Source: Paenibacillus sp. HGH0039
GTDB taxonomy: Bacteria; Bacillota; Bacilli; Paenibacillales; NBRC-103111
Assembly: GCF_000411255.1 (NCBI RefSeq)
Contig: NZ_KE150413.1
Span: 347,131 to 411,130 of the forward strand
DNA length: 64,000 nucleotides
Direction: 5' to 3'
The stretch's first letter is position 1; each line of letters starts with the position of its first letter. The translations under genes were made by a program, and so were the position numbers. Below are positions 62,690-64,000 of the stretch, one piece after another. The notes beneath the pieces are model-generated. The model had not been told where the DNA came from and ran no database searches. It saw only the letters and a list, made by a program, of their open reading frames with translations.

Positions 62690-63055
62690 TTACTGCTGAT
62701 CTTCCTCGTACTCTTCGTACCACTGCTCCAGTTGGGCCTGCAGCGCCCGGATTTCGGTGAGCAGCGATACGATCGGGTAGGCGGATTCCTGAATGGAAGC
62801 AAAGGATGCTTCCAGCTTATTGATATAGTGGAGACCTCCTGTTACCGTAAAAGCGGTACCCACCGGTTCCAGGTTGTCGCATTCGGCGATAACGACCGGC
62901 AGTTCAGGCACATTGTGTGCGGTCAACTTCTCGATTTCTTTGTGCAGACGGCCGTTTAGGGCTGTAAGCTGGTACATGTGCGTAGCGGGCATTTCGACAA
63001 ATTCAAGCTGGTCTTTCAGTTTCAATACGGCATATTTCATAACGCTGGTCGGCAT
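62690..63055 (-). CDS. Conserved hypothetical protein (coiled C-terminus)
   Basis: A 121-aa cytosolic protein. ATG 63055 lies 11 nt after AGAGGAG; a longer in-frame start exists at 63082 upstream of that SD. The centre has a Leu/His-rich region (MYQLTALNGRLHKEIEKLTAHNVPEL) and the C-terminus is a probable acidic coiled coil (LLTEIRALQAQLEQWYEEYEEDQQ). No family was recognised. It is divergent from the SprT-like gene and sits in the sporulation-rich tex-cmpA-ydcK neighbourhood. Confidence 0.75.
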   Translation of the reverse strand: MPTSVMKYAVLKLKDQLEFVEMPATHMYQLTALNGRLHKEIEKLTAHNVPELPVVIAECDNLEPVGTAFTVTGGLHYINKLEASFASIQESAYPIVSLLTEIRALQAQLEQWYEEYEEDQQ

Positions 63056-63197
63056 AGCGGCGGTGCTCCTCTCGCGCATCACGTTCTCGTTTTCTACTTG
63101 ACAGTATAGCCCTTCATTAGGTACAAATTCAAGAGAGACTTATCCGCGGGAGCATACGGGAAATCCCGTGCCGAGGCGGGGAAAGGAGTCGCTTGCT

Positions 63198-63671
63198 ATG
63201 GACGACGGGCAGCTTCAGGAGTGGGTGGAGCAGATTTCTCTGCAGGCGTTCGGATGGCCGTTTCGTCACCGTGCGCGGTTTAACCGCAGGCTTCGTGCCA
63301 CGGGCGGTCGGTATTTTACGAAGTCCCACGATATCGAGATCAGTTGGCATCAATGGGAGACTTACGGCAGGGACGATGTCGAAAAAATCATTAAGCACGA
63401 GCTGTGCCACTATCATCTTCATTTGCAGAGAAGAGGCTATCAGCACCGGGATGCCGACTTTAAAATTCTGCTCAAGCAAGTGGGAGGGACGCGATTTTGC
63501 CGGGCTTTGCCTCAGCGCAAGGAACCGACGCCTTACAAGTACAAGCTCCAGTGCGTGGCCTGCGGCACCGAATATTACCGGAAAAGAAAGATGGATGTGC
63601 GCAAATACTCGTGCGGAAAATGCCGGGGAAAGCTGAAACTTTACACGCTTGACTTTCCCAAACGTTCATGA
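63198..63671 (+). CDS. SprT-like metalloprotease-fold protein (YdcK)
   Basis: A 157-aa protein. The zinc site H-E-x-x-H is visible as KHELCHYHLHL near residue 66. The C-terminal zinc ribbon has CVACG and CGKCRGK (about 120-150). SprT-family proteins resemble the protease domain of eukaryotic Spartan, but the bacterial members are mostly uncharacterised. ATG 63198 follows AAAGGAG; ATG 63168 in frame lacks an SD. It occupies the B. subtilis ydcK position before the tRNA genes. Confidence 0.92.
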   Translation: MDDGQLQEWVEQISLQAFGWPFRHRARFNRRLRATGGRYFTKSHDIEISWHQWETYGRDDVEKIIKHELCHYHLHLQRRGYQHRDADFKILLKQVGGTRFCRALPQRKEPTPYKYKLQCVACGTEYYRKRKMDVRKYSCGKCRGKLKLYTLDFPKRS

Positions 63672-63677
63672 TAAATT
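63649..63677 (+). promoter_or_regulatory. Promoter of the tRNA-Asn/tRNA-Ser genes
   Basis: TTGACT (63649-63654), 17-nt spacer, TAAATT (63672-63677) with an extended TGN (63669-63671). It lies in the last codons of the sprT-like gene, 13 nt before the tRNA. Confidence 0.65.
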
Positions 63678-63689
63678 AATTATTGTCTT

Positions 63690-63765
63690 TCCCTGATAGC
63701 TCAGTTGGTAGAGCACTCGACTGTTAATCGAGTTGTCACAGGTTCGAGTCCTGTTCGGGGAGCCA
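63690..63765 (+). tRNA. tRNA-Asn (anticodon GTT)
   Basis: A complete cloverleaf with encoded CCA. Acceptor TCCCTGA pairs with TCGGGGA, D-arm AGCTCAGTTGGTAGAGC, anticodon arm CTCGA-CTGTTAA-TCGAG with GTT at 63723-63725, T-arm ACAGGTTCGAGTCCTGT. Confidence 0.98.
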
Positions 63766-63770
63766 TATCT

Positions 63771-63861
63771 GGAGAGATACCCAAGTGGCTCAAGGGGACC
63801 CTCTGCTAAGGGGTTAGACTGCGTAAGTGGTGCGAGGGTTCGAATCCCTCTCTCTCCGCCA
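63771..63861 (+). tRNA. tRNA-Ser (anticodon GCT)
   Basis: A 91-nt class II tRNA with long variable arm and encoded CCA. Acceptor GGAGAGA pairs with TCTCTCC, anticodon arm ACCCT-CTGCTAA-GGGGT with GCT at 63805-63807, T-arm GAGGGTTCGAATCCCTC. It follows tRNA-Asn after 5 nt, as in the B. subtilis trnS cluster. Confidence 0.98.
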
Positions 63862-63877
63862 TTAAGTAATGTGAAGA

Positions 63878-63904
63878 AAGTCGCTTAGATACAGCGGCTT
63901 TTTT
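63878..63904 (+). terminator. Terminator after tRNA-Ser
   Basis: AAGTCGCT (63878-63885) pairs with AGCGGCTT (63893-63900, one G-T pair), followed by TTTT. Only two tRNAs therefore form this cluster, fewer than in B. subtilis. The final ~95 nt of the window hold no recognised feature. Confidence 0.85.
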
Positions 63905-64000
63905 GCTTTTTAAGGGCCTTTGCGCAAGCGGCACGGGTGCCGGGCCAAACGATTTTGTGCCAGAAAATTCATTGCAAATTAGGCTTGTCATTTTGAAAAG

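Noticed and set aside
63806-63991. Open frame on the minus strand reading ...EREGFEPS... near its end
   Set aside because: It is the antisense translation of the tRNA-Ser gene, a well-known false annotation; there is no SD.

Overview
The window looks like a chromosomal segment of a spore-forming, high-GC member of the Paenibacillaceae (Bacillales). Supporting this are two gene blocks in the order known from Bacillus subtilis: thiL-tsaE-tsaB-rimI-tsaD ... ydiF-like ABC-F ... moaC ... tatA-tatC-groES-groEL on the left, and ydcC-alr-ndoAI-ndoA-tex-cmpA-ydcK-tRNA(Asn)-tRNA(Ser) on the right. Strong GGAGG-type ribosome binding sites, T-box leaders, a CIRCE operator, SLH-domain proteins and sporulation genes (ydcC, cmpA) fit the same placement. 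No CRISPR array, insertion sequence, integrase or rRNA was found.

Layout. 1-1.1 kb: end of an ATP-dependent DNA ligase facing the Ku gene (bacterial end joining). 1.6-5.75 kb: thiL and the t6A tRNA-modification genes with rimI. 6-7.1 kb: a macrolide 2'-phosphotransferase gene preceded by a nine-codon leader peptide and an attenuator-like hairpin. 7.2-9.8 kb: leuA behind two tandem leucine T-boxes. 9.85-10.1 kb: a cluster of DnaA boxes. 10.1-13.7 kb: a GH13 cyclomaltodextrinase-type enzyme and a chemoreceptor. 13.9-20.3 kb: ABC-F protein, formyl-THF cyclo-ligase, molybdenum cofactor genes, Tat translocase. 20.5-22.7 kb: CIRCE-controlled groESL.

22.9-32.9 kb is accessory, AT-richer DNA. It holds three orphan genes (one Suppressor-of-fused-like, one resembling a degenerate formylglycine-generating-enzyme fold), then a catabolic-looking unit: Crp/Fnr regulator, class V aminotransferase, two paralogous COG1228 amidohydrolases, and a DUF3311 plus sodium:solute symporter pair. 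Two small membrane-protein genes follow.

32.9-53.2 kb reads as an S-layer or cell-surface glycosylation locus: SLH protein, O-antigen ligase/O-oligosaccharyltransferase-like protein, Wzm/Wzt exporter, a methyltransferase-coiled coil-glycosyltransferase fusion, dTDP-rhamnose genes rfbACBD, several glycosyltransferases, a GtrA/GtrB-type pair, and a WsaP-type initiating phosphoglycosyltransferase. Composition changes from AT-rich to GC-rich inside the gene at 50.6-51.5 kb, which suggests a recombination junction.

53.3-54.9 kb: an SDR oxidoreductase divergent from a TetR regulator. 55.0-63.9 kb: sporulation lipoprotein YdcC, alanine racemase, the EndoAI/EndoA (MazEF-type) module, Tex, a GH3 lipoprotein, CmpA, an SprT-like protein and two tRNA genes.

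The observations most worth following are the putative macrolide-sensing leader MVIHFMRIR before the mph-like gene, the DnaA-box cluster lying in the tsaD-to-ydiF interval, the tandem leucine T-boxes with a decayed T-box-like motif between them, and the methyltransferase-coiled coil-glycosyltransferase fusion that may cap and measure the exported glycan. Functional statements rest on recognised motifs and gene order read by eye; no database search was run.
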